Source: Carposina sasakii (lineage: Eukaryota; Arthropoda; Insecta; Lepidoptera; Carposinidae). Taken from it: a stretch of DNA of 64,000 bases. The stretch spans positions 7,006,001 through 7,070,000 of the forward strand of contig CP053153.1 of NCBI GenBank assembly GCA_014607495.2, given 5' to 3'. The notes below the pieces were generated by a model. It saw only the letters and a list, made by a program, of their open reading frames with translations, did not search any database and had not been told where the DNA came from. The stretch's first letter is position 1; every line of letters begins with the position of its first letter. Positions 1-13,432 of the stretch are shown in pieces. A program made the translations under genes and the position numbers.

Positions 1-959
1 TATTTCACCTATATCTTTATAAAGCTACGAATTACGAACTTGCTATGACAGTTTAGCTTATGAAAAATAAATGAATTAACCAACCATAAATAAAATATAC
101 AGTGCAATACACTAGTACCAGTTACATTTTACTAATCGAATCATGAATTGACAAAAACAATTTAATAAAATTATTTGGTAACAGATTCTTATTGTTATTA
201 TTGCTTTCGACGGACCGTGCGGTTACCGAAACGAATGGCTGAATAGTGGAGTTTCACAATTGAAAAATGGACTTGCCCACTTACCTTTAAAGGCTTATTG
301 CTACCTCATTTTGACACTTCATCAAATTGTAATTTTACAAATTGGTATGATTTAGATGATTTTATTCCGATAAGCATAAAATGTCATTAAAATTCAACCA
401 TAGTAAACATCATAGCCCACTATAGAGAACCTATTTCCAAAATTTGAAATTTGAATACACATGTTTATTTTTCAAGTTTGTATGAACATACCTAAGTTGT
501 GTAGGAATTCTCCATTGTAACCGAAGATTACTCGCAGGCGCAGCGGTATTCAGGATGCAGAGTCAAACAGTGCAGTTGCTACGTAGAACTATTTATTTAT
601 CACTTATACAGTTAAAGCTGCTTCAGGCGATATACCATTCGGGAAAAGAAGCAGCAAGAAACCCGACTCGCCATAAATAGCTTATATAGCTGTTCTATAT
701 ATAGTTTTTATATAGAACAGAGATCGAGCAGAGTACGAGTAACGTCTTAAAACTTCAAGTGTCTACAACGGAGTGTCGAACATAATAGTTCTACTTTCAT
801 ATTTATATTAACAATCTAGTCAATCCAACAACTTTTATATGTAAATGCAAACCGGAACTGTTCAAAGTTAATAATATCATATTAAATAGTTAATGTCTTA
901 ATATCTATGCCTATTATTCATATGCGTGATGTGGTGCAGTTTGTAGTTTGTAACACCAT

Positions 960-1083
960 ACTATCTGGAAAAATAAACATGTGATTTTGAGTCTGAAATT
1001 TTGTGGTTACATAGATTACTTTTAGTGGGTTATTCACATAGCTTTTCGCTTAACATGCCCCTTTTGTTACACCCTGTATATTC
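960..1083 (-). repeat. Interspersed repeat fragment (GGTGTAAC end)
   Basis: This stretch is an inverted copy of 4197-4332: both contain the AAGCGAAAAGCTATG core and the AGCCCACTATAGAG-like core and end in a GTGTAAC/GTTACACC terminus. A shorter relative lies at about 413-520. The piece recurs in tandem copies 2 (7667-7790) and 3 (14392-14515). The 61-codon frame starting at 1001 is just this repeat and is not a gene. Confidence 0.65.
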
Positions 1084-4000
1084 TATGTTGAAAAGAAGTC
1101 GGCATGACTGTGAAGACGAAAATAAATCATCCAAACTCGCAGACAGCCCTTTATCAATTTTCATACACCTAAACAAGAAGGGGTAATTTCGAAAACAAAA
1201 ATACATCTTCAGAGTTTATTACGAGTATGTGTACCTATATGTACCTACATGAATTGTCTCTGCAAAACAAATGTAAACATAGAGTAAAATATAGTTTTGG
1301 TAAGTAAAGTTATCGCGCTGTATCGCGTCGTAAGCGGAAAGGGCTGAAGTCGCTGTTTGTACCCTTCCCGCCAGGAAATATTATAGCCGAACGCAAAGTT
1401 ATTTAACTTTGTCGAGGCCATTATTCGTGTTTTCACGTGCGATGGTGGTCCATTGTGTAAACTCGTGATTGTGTAACAGTTATCTAAGATCGTACAACTA
1501 TCAAATTTAAAGTAGTGGGTGGTAGAAGGAAGAGCCGATTGGTGTACTTTTACTTTACTACGAATATTGCCCGTGTTCTTCTAAAAGACATTTAAACAAT
1601 AACGGTATTATTCCGCATCTATAAAAGAGACAATTTATTAATTAAATACTGCAAGTACCCATGTTTTGCAGACTTTCCTATTTTTTCCCTTTAAATAAGC
1701 TGTCGTCGGTACCATTTTATTATTTTCCTGTGGGTTAGTATTGACGTAAATGGGAGATTTTGCGTCATCACAATATTATTTTCTCCGAAATATTACGCAT
1801 TTAAACTTTTTTGAATGTGTAAAAACATCAGGGACGTTACCATTATGAACTCTTGAAGCAGGATTGTTTCCATTAAGCTATAACTTGTCGCAATTATGTA
1901 CGATGGGATCCCGCCTAAAGATATCATAGCAATATCTACACAAGATTTAGGGCCGATTTTTCCAAACGACAGAATCCCGGCTGATATGGAAAAGGTGAAC
2001 GAAAACATAGTAGCGGATGTGGTCCAATCCTCCTGACACCTATTAAGCGGGCACAAGTCCTAACGACCGCCATTTAAGTATGACACCCGGCCAGAATTAG
2101 TAATGCTTTTTATTGTATTATCTGCAAGAAATATTTGTTAAAGTATTGAATACATACGACCGGATTGGAATATAATGTTTTGTGACAATAGTAGTAGTTT
2201 CTTTATTTATCTACCATAATTTTCTGCATGTGTCATTCCTCAATTATGCTATTCTACATTCCCCAATTTGCTGTATTATATTTCAAAGTAGAAATTGATA
2301 AATCGAAACATTTTTTATTTATACAATGGTGTAATCATCCCGTCTTTGTTTTATTATTTGTTATAATGCTTCCTAGGTATCAAAGAAAAGACAGTATTAG
2401 AGCGGGCCACGGACTAAACCGCGAGAGGCGGATAATTTCTAATATTTCCACCGCCTCTTGGAGTTAATACTATAATATATATTCTCAAGAAAATCCTCAC
2501 AAAGAATTTCCGTCTCTCGAGGTCTCGAAAGCGACAATATGTGACCCTTATTTCCACAACACAATAATACCCCCACTGGCCATAATCGCGAGATTATCGA
2601 CGGAAAAAGCAATTTTCTAGTCTATTTATACTTTAGATTTATACGGACTCTAACTATTCGTGTTTCTTTTGGGTTGAGTTGAGTAGCACGGGTTGAATCG
2701 AATTTATGATTTGCGATCTGCCTCTGTTTCCTCAAATAAAACACTATACCGAATTACTAATTTACCAAACATATGTAGAATTTTATTGCGAGTAGAGATG
2801 GGGTGTCATAAATATCTAGAACTTATCATAAAATTAAAACAAAGTGAAGTTTATTTATCCTACTCGTAACCAATTTTGGTATATGTCTCAGTTTATGAAA
2901 CGCTGAAACAAACATTAAGTAAGTGCCCCAGTTTGTTCTAGTAATTACTTTATGAGACATATAGTTCCTACCATATTATATACCAAAACGTTTCACGCTT
3001 GAGAGATACTGAAAAGATTTTCATAGAAGACCTTTGCTTCGCTACTTATTATAAGTAAGCATACGCCCCGGGTATATTGGGAACTCATTAGAGTGAGTCG
3101 AACAACATAACCGCAAGTCATTGCGAGTTGCCGCAGTGAGCTTACGGTGTGATTCATCTCCGTAGTTACACCGCAGACGTGCCACATTTATTCCAATCAC
3201 GTGTCTGTCTTGGAGCTTTTCTTAATTATTTTGCGGATGAAGACTCAACGCTAATGCCTCGGTTTACTGCAATCACTGGCATCGATGTTTATGCTAATAG
3301 TTACTCAATAGTAATAACTGTTAATACAACTAAGTTATGTTATCTATAAAGTTCGCCAATAGTAATTACGCTGACTGTTATAAAGGTAGGTTTATGGACG
3401 TAATTGCATTGTGTACACTTTGTAGTTTTACAGATGCTGACTCGGACATCCATCTCAATCGCAATTGATCGTTGTCGCCTCTATCGTTCCGGCTGTCGAT
3501 GCTGACTTGTATACCTACTCCATTTTTAAATTATTGATTCATTTCGAAGTTGTATTTTTGGCATACTCTGGTTTTGATTGACGCCAAAAATAAATAAGCA
3601 TTCGTTTATATAAATCGATTTTATAGGGGTCAAATGAATTTTCTAAGAACGAATTAGAAGGAATTACAAATATTTTTTTACCATAAAAGTTAACTTACTG
3701 GTATTACCAGTTATTAAATTTTTATGTTATTATTGCAAGTTAACTGGATAATATGACGTTCTTTGTAATTAAAATTTTGTTTATTGTACAAATTCACACA
3801 CTGAAATCTTTAACAAATTTTACGCTTCTACGATTACGATTAGTAAATATGTTAATCGTTCCTAGGAAATCGAGTACAAACAAATACACAACTCTGTCTC
3901 TTCTAATAAAAATTTAATGAGGCTTGTCACTAGTGACAGTCGAATCACGGTTTATTTGGGAATTGAAATTATTACTTTGTGGGGTGTCTGATCGTGTAAA

Positions 4001-4196
4001 GTAAGTATGATGAAAAAATACTTAGTGCTAGTAAAGAGATTTCGTCGCTTCTTCAGAGGCGGTTAAAGATTCACAATTTTATATAATAACTGTCCGAAAG
4101 TTAAAATCTACAACTGGCGTTCGCCCACCACCGAGCCCTGCCCTACACCTTTTGCTAACTCGCGAATCTTATGACCCATGAGTCATGGGCCCATAC

Positions 4197-4332
4197 AACT
4201 ATACATGGTGTAACAGAAAGGGTATGTTAAGCGAAAAGCTATGTTAATAGCCCACTATAGAGAATCTATTTCCAAAATTTGAGACTCGAAATCACATTTT
4301 TATTTTTCAAGATTGTATGAAAATTCCTGAGA
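4197..4332 (+). repeat. Interspersed repeat fragment (GGTGTAAC end)
   Basis: Opposite-orientation relative of 960-1083, beginning near TGGTGTAACAGAAAGG and running into TTTTTCAAGATTGTATG. The tandem copy lies near 10929-11064. Probably a remnant of a short TIR element; no coding capacity. Confidence 0.6.
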
Positions 4333-4400
4333 TATTTTATTATTTTTATTTATTATTTTTAATAGAATAAGAAGAATTAAGAATTAAGAAGAAAACATTT

Positions 4401-4639
4401 GGCCGTGTGGTGCCGGCAGAATAGAATTCGTACCACCCAATGTCTGCCCGTGGGTATCGTACGGGAGGTGGGCAGCAGCGCCTCCCGTATTGACAACATA
4501 GTCCAAAATACAAACTGCGGCCACTAACCTGCCTGCCCAGCGTGGTGACTATGGGCAATTATCCCCCATGGCAGTCTTGTGGCGTGCCCTGGGGGAGGCC
4601 TACGTCTAGCAGTGGACTGCAATAGGCTGATGATGATGA
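4401..4639 (+). repeat. Lepidopteran SINE-like element with GATGATGA tail
   Basis: The 3' part reads GGCGTGCCCTGGGGGAGGCC, then AGCAGTGGACTGCAATAGGC and a TGATGATGATGA tail. I recognise this as a very common lepidopteran SINE or LINE-tail sequence. Relatives lie at 25435-25515 (reverse), 40575-40650 and 58890-59045. The 70-codon reverse frame over it (4346-4558) is not a gene. Confidence 0.7.
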
Positions 4640-4856
4640 AACACATTTAAAAGTACGTAATCATTCAGAAGAAAAGTCTTTAACAATTAGGTATTCTATG
4701 CCCTTACTCTTTTCCTTAGAAGTTGTTAATTTAATTTGTAATAGGAAAATTACAACATGGTTATTTTTACTTTATTACAGGAAGTTTGCAAAGGTTTACG
4801 TTTAAACAATTCAAATTTTGAAATATATTTCATATTTGGAAAAAGTTATAAATCTA

Positions 4857-5186
4857 TCTATACATATAATAAAAATGTAACGGATCGCTGTCTGTACATG
4901 GAAGATATATGAGAAAAAATATTATAGGAGACCTTTATCAACGCAATAGAACCCAAAACGATGATTTTTGTCTGTTTGTCGGTTTGTCTGTTTGTCTGTG
5001 CGTTTGTGCACGCTAATCTCAGAAACGGCTGAACCGTTTTCGATGCAATTTTCAGGAATATATTGAGACAGGTCCCACTTAACGTATAGGCTACTTTTTA
5101 TCCCGGAAAATTTTTTTTATCCCGGATAATTTCGACATTTTGTTTTTTCTGTAGTCCACGCGGACGGAGTCGCGGGCGTCCACTAG
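4857..5186 (+). mobile_element. Non-autonomous Helitron (Lep1-like)
   Basis: Begins TCTATACATATAATAAAA after an A and ends CTAG before a T, the A|T target rule of Helitrons. Near the 3' end GGACG and CGTCC can form a short stem. The body holds the AATCTCAGAAACGGCTGAAC and TCCCGGATAATTTCGACA stretches typical of lepidopteran Lep1-like elements. 330 bp, no coding capacity, so it would depend on a Rep/helicase supplied elsewhere. Confidence 0.8.
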
Positions 5187-5573
5187 TTATAAATAAAGTA
5201 AAAGCATTGGGAGACTCAGAGGTAGATTCACATCATAAGAGTTATCTATATTTAGTATGGAATCCTAAAAAACTGAAACATATCTAAACATATATAATTC
5301 TCAGATTTAATTTAAGTATAAATTTTAACCTTATTCCTCTAGTTTACGAGTATATGGAATAAAAGTCTTTACTACCTGATCGTAATGCGGCCGCTATTCG
5401 ACACGCGTGATTACGTAAATATGACAAGCCAGACAATAATGGCGAAACTTTCCACCCGCTTTTCTCTTATTATGTTTGATAATGGGATAAGATTCTACTT
5501 ATACCACATTGGGTAATCATTGCCTTCACTTTTTTAATGTCTATATGTATTTAAACAAATTAATTGCTCGTTA

Positions 5574-5621
5574 GTCTTGCTAAGATTATAACTGTATAGA
5601 CAGTTATAATCTTAGCAAGAC
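5574..5621. repeat. Perfect 22-bp inverted repeat (hairpin)
   Basis: Two 22-nt arms, perfectly complementary, separated by the 4-nt loop ATAG; the left arm begins GTCTTGCTAAG. It recurs at 12299-12346 in tandem copy 2. It may be a remnant of a palindromic element or a cruciform-prone site. A perfect stem this short is not a typical microRNA precursor. Confidence 0.8.
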
Positions 5622-8600
5622 TCACCTAGACACCTAGATTTTATCGCAGGTGGCAGTGTACGGTTAAAGTAAGCAAAGATAGTGATATATTACGGTTACG
5701 GTTAAACCTCATCAACAACTCTTCATTAACATAATAGTTTTTATAGAACTTTGGTGGAAACGATAGGATAGAAAAACATAAGTAGGTGGCCAGAAACAGT
5801 TCAGAAACGGAAACCGTTGCCTGATTTCATATTTCACATTTGTGTTAGGAATTTTCCTGGATAAGCTTCTACCAAGCAAGTCGCAAAGATGCTTCTGCCA
5901 AAAATCTGCAAGTAAGGCTAAGCCTTACTCGTATTTACCAACCAACAAGAAAAGTTTTTAATGGATTTAACTTATAAGTAGCAATCCGAGGCAAGAGATT
6001 AACCCCATACATTTACAAAACTTACAATATTATAAATAACCTATTGTTTGTGAAATTTTAAAAGTTTATATCATTTTGTATTATAATGTAGGAGCATAAT
6101 TAGAATAACTTGAAGTTTACATAGAGAAAATGCAAAAAAGAAGGGATTCTTTGTTAAAGTGAACAAAAAAATTACTGTTTCTGAGGCGAGAGTGACAGGG
6201 GACATGGTGAGAGGCTCAGAGATAAATGTTAGCCTCCTTGGTTACCTACACTGGCAATTGCACGACTAAGTTGATTATCGTACCTCCCTTTGCACTCTAC
6301 TTCGTGTTGCGGTTTGTGCCATTATTTACTCGTCTCGAACACACGCCACGCACATCTGTGACGTGTGACCCCACTCCAGCACCTCTCTAAATAGTTAAAA
6401 CTTTGTTTTTTACAACTGAGTAAAAAGCTGTGTCATACTTATTTTATTTAGGTAAATTAAACAGTGCTTCAGTTTAGGTATTTTATTGTAGCTTTGGATT
6501 CAATTCCTAGCTTTTCTTATTCTTTATTGTACACAAACTATAATAGTAAATATTTGTTTCACAAGAAAATATACAAAAACTTTTTCCTGGGTAAGAAAGT
6601 TATGGGTTACTTTTTGTAGCAGCATTGTAGTGGTACTGAAATTTAGTTTTTATAGGTGGAGTCTGAGAAATTGCGATGAGTGATTCAGCGCCAGTGTATT
6701 TATGTAATATTTCACCTATATCTTTATAAAGCTACGAATTACGAACTTGCTATGACAGTTTAGCTTATGAAAAATAAATGAATTAACCAACCATAAATAA
6801 AATATACAGTGCAATACACTAGTACCAGTTACATTTTACTAATCGAATCATGAATTGACAAAAACAATTTAATAAAATTATTTGGTAACAGATTCTTATT
6901 GTTATTATTGCTTTCGACGGACCGTGCGGTTACCGAAACGAATGGCTGAATAGTGGAGTTTCACAATTGAAAAATGGACTTGCCCACTTACCTTTAAAGG
7001 CTTATTGCTACCTCATTTTGACACTTCATCAAATTGTAATTTTACAAATTGGTATGATTTAGATGATTTTATTCCGATAAGCATAAAATGTCATTAAAAT
7101 TCAACCATAGTAAACATCATAGCCCACTATAGAGAACCTATTTCCAAAATTTGAAATTTGAATACACATGTTTATTTTTCAAGTTTGTATGAACATACCT
7201 AAGTTGTGTAGGAATTCTCCATTGTAACCGAAGATTACTCGCAGGCGCAGCGGTATTCAGGATGCAGAGTCAAACAGTGCAGTTGCTACGTAGAACTATT
7301 TATTTATCACTTATACAGTTAAAGCTGCTTCAGGCGATATACCATTCGGGAAAAGAAGCAGCAAGAAACCCGACTCGCCATAAATAGCTTATATAGCTGT
7401 TCTATATATAGTTTTTATATAGAACAGAGATCGAGCAGAGTACGAGTAACGTCTTAAAACTTCAAGTGTCTACAACGGAGTGTCGAACATAATAGTTCTA
7501 CTTTCATATTTATATTAACAATCTAGTCAATCCAACAACTTTTATATGTAAATGCAAACCGGAACTGTTCAAAGTTAATAATATCATATTAAATAGTTAA
7601 TGTCTTAATATCTATGCCTATTATTCATATGCGTGATGTGGTGCAGTTTGTAGTTTGTAACACCATACTATCTGGAAAAATAAACATGTGATTTTGAGTC
7701 TGAAATTTTGTGGTTACATAGATTACTTTTAGTGGGTTATTCACATAGCTTTTCGCTTAACATGCCCCTTTTGTTACACCCTGTATATTCTATGTTGAAA
7801 AGAAGTCGGCATGACTGTGAAGACGAAAATAAATCATCCAAACTCGCAGACAGCCCTTTATCAATTTTCATACACCTAAACAAGAAGGGGTAATTTCGAA
7901 AACAAAAATACATCTTCAGAGTTTATTACGAGTATGTGTACCTATATGTACCTACATGAATTGTCTCTGCAAAACAAATGTAAACATAGAGTAAAATATA
8001 GTTTTGGTAAGTAAAGTTATCGCGCTGTATCGCGTCGTAAGCGGAAAGGGCTGAAGTCGCTGTTTGTACCCTTCCCGCCAGGAAATAGCCGAACGCAAAG
8101 TTATTTAACTTTGTCGAGGCCATTATTCGTGTTTTCACGTGCGATGGTGGTCCATTGTGTAAACTCGTGATTGTGTAACAGTTATCTAAGATCGTACAAC
8201 TATCAAATTTAAAGTAGTGGGTGGTAGAAGGAAGAGCCGATTGGTGTACTTTTACTTTACTACGAATATTGCCCGTGTTCTTCTAAAAGACATTTAAACA
8301 ATAACGGTATTATTCCGCATCTATAAAAGAGACAATTTATTAATTAAATACTGCAAGTACCCATGTTTTGCAGACTTTCCTATTTTTTCCCTTTAAATAA
8401 GCTGTCGTCGGTACCATTGGGTACACGTCTCCCTAAAAATAAAATTATTATTTTCCTGTGGGTTAGTATTGACGTAAATGGGAGATTTTGCGTCATCACA
8501 ATATTATTTTCTCCGAAATATTACGCATTTAAACTTTTTTGAATGTGTAAAAACATCAGGGACGTTACCATTATGAACTCTTGAAGCAGGATTGTTTCCA

Positions 8601-11132
8601 TTAAGCTATAACTTGTCGCAATTATGTACGATGGGATCCCGCCTAAAGATATCATAGCAATATCTACACAAGATTTAGGGCCGATTTTTCCAAACGACAG
8701 AATCCCGGCTGATATGGAAAAGGTGAACGAAAACATAGTAGCGGATGTGGTCCAATCCTCCTGACACCTATTAAGCGGGCACAAGTCCTAACGACCGCCA
8801 TTTAAGTATGACACCCGGCCAGAATTAGTAATGCTTTTTATTGTATTATCTGCAAGAAATATTTGTTAAAGTATTGAATACATACGACCGGATTGGAATA
8901 TAATGTTTTGTGACAATAGTAGTAGTTTCTTTATTTATCTACCATAATTTTCTGCATGTGTCATTCATTCCTCAATTATGCTATTCTACATTCCCCAATT
9001 TGCTGTATTATATTTCAAAGTAGAAATTGATAAATCGAAACATTTTTTATTTATACAATGGTGTAATCATCCCGTCTTTGTTTTATTATTTGTTATAATG
9101 CTTCCTAGGTATCAAAGAAAAGACAGTATTAGAGCGGGCCACGGACTAAACCGCGAGAGGCGGATAATTTCTAATATTTCCACCGCCTCTTGGAGTTAAT
9201 ACTATAATATATATTCTCAAGAAAATCCTCACAAAGAATTTCCGTCTCTCGAGGTCTCGAAAGCGACAATATGTGACCCTTATTTCCACAACACAATAAT
9301 ACCCCCACTGGCCATAATCGCGAGATTATCGACGGAAAAAGCAATTTTCTAGTCTATTTATACTTTAGATTTATACGGACTCTAACTATTCGTGTTTCTT
9401 TTGGGTTGAGTTGAGTAGCACGGGTTGAATCGAATTTATGATTTGCGATCTGCCTCTGTTTCCTCAAATAAAACACTATACCGAATTACTAATTTACCAA
9501 ACATATGTAGAATTTTATTGCGAGTAGAGATGGGGTGTCATAAATATCTAGAACTTATCATAAAATTAAAACAAAGTGAAGTTTATTTATCCTACTCGTA
9601 ACCAATTTTGGTATATGTCTCAGTTTATGAAACGCTGAAACAAACATTAAGTAAGTGCCCCAGTTTGTTCTAGTAATTACTTTATGAGACATATAGTTCC
9701 TACCATATTATATACCAAAACGTTTCACGCTTGAGAGATACTGAAAAGATTTTCATAGAAGACCTTTGCTTCGCTACTTATTATAAGTAAGCATACGCCC
9801 CGGGTATATTGGGAACTCATTAGAGTGAGTCGAACAACATAACCGCAAGTCATTGCGAGTTGCCGCAGTGAGCTTACGGTGTGATTCATCTCCGTAGTTA
9901 CACCGCAGACGTGCCACATTTATTCCAATCACGTGTCTGTCTTGGAGCTTTTCTTAATTATTTTGCGGATGAAGACTCAACGCTAATGCCTCGGTTTACT
10001 GCAATCACTGGCATCGATGTTTATGCTAATAGTTACTCAATAGTAATAACTGTTAATACAACTAAGTTATGTTATCTATAAAGTTCGCCAATAGTAATTA
10101 CGCTGACTGTTATAAAGGTAGGTTTATGGACGTAATTGCATTGTGTACACTTTGTAGTTTTACAGATGCTGACTCGGACATCCATCTCAATCGCAATTGA
10201 TCGTTGTCGCCTCTATCGTTCCGGCTGTCGATGCTGACTTGTATACCTACTCCATTTTTAAATTATTGATTCATTTCGAAGTTGTATTTTTGGCATACTC
10301 TGGTTTTGATTGACGCCAAAAATAAATAAGCATTCGTTTATATAAATCGATTTTATAGGGGTCAAATGAATTTTCTAAGAACGAATTAGAAGGAATTACA
10401 AATATTTTTTTACCATAAAAGTTAACTTACTGGTATTACCAGTTATTAAATTTTTATGTTATTATTGCAAGTTAACTGGATAATATGACGTTCTTTGTAA
10501 TTAAAATTTTGTTTATTGTACAAATTCACACACTGAAATCTTTAACAAATTTTACGCTTCTACGATTACGATTAGTAAATATGTTAATCGTTCCTAGGAA
10601 ATCGAGTACAAACAAATACACAACTCTGTCTCTTCTAATAAAAATTTAATGAGGCTTGTCACTAGTGACAGTCGAATCACGGTTTATTTGGGAATTGAAA
10701 TTATTACTTTGTGGGGTGTCTGATCGTGTAAAGTAAGTATGATGAAAAAATACTTAGTGCTAGTAAAGAGATTTCGTCGCTTCTTCAGAGGCGGTTAAAG
10801 ATTCACAATTTTATATAATAACTGTCCGAAAGTTAAAATCTACAACTGGCGTTCGCCCACCACCGAGCCCTGCCCTACACCTTTTGCTAACTCGCGAATC
10901 TTATGACCCATGAGTCATGGGCCCATACAACTATACATGGTGTAACAGAAAGGGTATGTTAAGCGAAAAGCTATGTTAATAGCCCACTATAGAGAATCTA
11001 TTTCCAAAATTTGAGACTCGAAATCACATTTTTATTTTTCAAGATTGTATGAAAATTCCTGAGATATTTTATTATTTTTATTTATTATTTTTAATAGAAT
11101 AAGAAGAATTAAGAATTAAGAAGAAAACATTT

Positions 11133-11371
11133 GGCCGTGTGGTGCCGGCAGAATAGAATTCGTACCACCCAATGTCTGCCCGTGGGTATCGTACGGGAGG
11201 TGGGCAGCAGCGCCTCCCGTATTGACAACATAGTCCAAAATACAAACTGCGGCCACTAACCTGCCTGCCCAGCGTGGTGACTATGGGCAATTATCCCCCA
11301 TGGCAGTCTTGTGGCGTGCCCTGGGGGAGGCCTACGTCTAGCAGTGGACTGCAATAGGCTGATGATGATGA
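11133..11371 (+). repeat. Lepidopteran SINE-like element, tandem copy 2
   Basis: Same element as 4401-4639, carried in the second tandem unit at offset 6732. I saw no differences between the two. Confidence 0.7.
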
Positions 11372-11588
11372 AACACATTTAAAAGTACGTAATCATTCAG
11401 AAGAAAAGTCTTTAACAATTAGGTATTCTATGCCCTTACTCTTTTCCTTAGAAGTTGTTAATTTAATTTGTAATAGGAAAATTACAACATGGTTATTTTT
11501 ACTTTATTACAGGAAGTTTGCAAAGGTTTACGTTTAAACAATTCAAATTTTGAAATATATTTCATATTTGGAAAAAGTTATAAATCTA

Positions 11589-11918
11589 TCTATACATATA
11601 ATAAAAATGTAACGGATCGCTGTCTGTACATGGAAGATATATGAGAAAAAATATTATAGGAGACCTTTATCAACGCAATAGAACCCAAAACGATGATTTT
11701 TGTCTGTTTGTCGGTTTGTCTGTTTGTCTGTGCGTTTGTGCACGCTAATCTCAGAAACGGCTGAACCGTTTTCGATGCAATTTTCAGGAATATATTGAGA
11801 CAGGTCCCACTTAACGTATAGGCTACTTTTTATCCCGGAAAAATGTTTTTATCCCGGATAATTTCGACATTTTGTTTTTTCTGTAGTCCACGCGGACGGA
11901 GTCGCGGGCGTCCACTAG
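11589..11918 (+). mobile_element. Non-autonomous Helitron (Lep1-like), tandem copy 2
   Basis: Same element at the equivalent position of the second tandem unit, so it was in place before the duplication. It differs from copy 1 at a short poly-T/ATG stretch near 11842. Confidence 0.8.
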
Positions 11919-12298
11919 TTATAAATAAAGTAAAAGCATTGGGAGACTCAGAGGTAGATTCACATCATAAGAGTTATCTATATTTAGTATGGAATCCTAA
12001 AAAACTGAAACATATCCTATAATTCTCAGATTTAATTTAAGTATAAATTTTAACCTTATTCCTCTAGTTTACGAGTATATGGAATAAAAGTCTTTACTAC
12101 CTGATCGTAATGCGGCCGCTATTCGACACGCGTGATTACGTAAATATGACAAGCCAGACAATAATGGCGAAACTTTCCACCCGCTTTTCTCTTATTATGT
12201 TTGATAATGGGATAAGATTCTACTTATACCACATTGGGTAATCATTGCCTTCACTTTTTTAATGTCTATATGTATTTAAACAAATTAATTGCTCGTTA

Positions 12299-12346
12299 GT
12301 CTTGCTAAGATTATAACTGTATAGACAGTTATAATCTTAGCAAGAC
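12299..12346. repeat. Perfect 22-bp inverted repeat, tandem copy 2
   Basis: Identical to the hairpin at 5574-5621, with the same ATAG loop. Confidence 0.8.
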
Positions 12347-13432
12347 TCACCTAGACACCTAGATTTTATCGCAGGTGGCAGTGTACGGTTAAAGTAAGCA
12401 AAGATAGTGATATATTACGGTTACGGTTAAACCTCATCAACAACTCTTCATTAACATAATAGTTTTTATAGAACTTTGGTGGAAACGATAGGATAGAAAA
12501 ACATAAGTAGGTGGCCAGAAACAGTTCAGAAACGGAAACCGTTGCCTGATTTCATATTTCACATTTGTGTTAGGAATTTTCCTGGATAAGCTTCTACCAA
12601 GCAAGTCGCAAAGATGCTTCTGCCAAAAATCTGCAAGTAAGGCTAAGCCTTACTCGTATTTACCAACCAACAAGAAAAGTTTTTAATGGATTTAACTTAT
12701 AAGTAGCAATCCGAGGCAAGAGATTAACCCCATACATTTACAAAACTTACAATATTATAAATAACCTATTGTTTGTGAAATTTTAAAAGTTTATATCATT
12801 TTGTATTATAATGTAGGAGCATAATTAGAATAACTTGAAGTTTACATAGAGAAAATGCAAAAAAGAAGGGATTCTTTGTTAAAGTGAACAAAAAAATTAC
12901 TGTTTCTGAGGCGAGAGTGACAGGGGACATGGTGAGAGGCTCAGAGATAAATGTTAGCCTCCTTGGTTACCTACACTGGCAATTGCACGACTAAGTTGAT
13001 TATCGTACCTCCCTTTGCACTCTACTTCGTGTTGCGGTTTGTGCCATTATTTACTCGTCTCGAACACACGCCACGCACATCTGTGACGTGTGACCCCACT
13101 CCAGCACCTCTCTAAATAGTTAAAACTTTGTTTTTTACAACTGAGTAAAAAGCTGTGTCATACTTATTTTATTTAGGTAAATTAAACAGTGCTTCAGTTT
13201 AGGTATTTTATTGTAGCTTTGGATTCAATTCCTAGCTTTTCTTATTCTTTATTGTACACAAACTATAATAGTAAATATTTGTTTCACAAGAAAATATACA
13301 AAAACTTTTTCCTGGGTAAGAAAGTTATGGGTTACTTTTTGTAGCAGCATTGTAGTGGTACTGAAATTTAGTTTTTATAGGTGGAGTCTGAGAAATTGCG
13401 ATGAGTGATTCAGCGCCAGTGTATTTATGTAA

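Larger units (their letters stand above)
1..6707. repeat. Tandem unit, copy 1 (6.7 kb)
   Basis: First copy of a head-to-tail repeat; the same sequence restarts at 6708 and at 13433. Differences are a few short indels and scattered substitutions. For example, copy 1 lacks the 26-bp segment that copies 2 and 3 carry near 8419 and 15152. I found no gene: open frames are short, many lack an ATG, and none resembles a known family. Inside are interspersed-repeat pieces (about 413-520, 960-1083 and 4197-4332), a SINE-like element, a small Helitron and a perfect hairpin, listed separately. The unit boundary is set by the window edge, so its true phase is unknown. Confidence 0.9.
6708..13432. repeat. 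Tandem unit, copy 2 (6.7 kb)
   Basis: Second full copy, directly abutting copies 1 and 3. Relative to copy 1 it lacks 5 bp near 8087, gains 26 bp near 8419 and gains 4 bp (CATT) near 8964. It also differs around 11842 and 12017, beside the small Helitron. All internal elements of copy 1 recur here at offsets of 6707 to 6732. No coding region is supported. Confidence 0.9.

Noticed and set aside
1001..4558. Open frames of 60-90 codons repeated in all tandem copies (for example 1793-2056 on the minus strand with hydrophobic stretches)
   Set aside because: Identity among copies reflects the recent duplication, not selection. Several lack an ATG, overlap interspersed repeats, and match no family I know.
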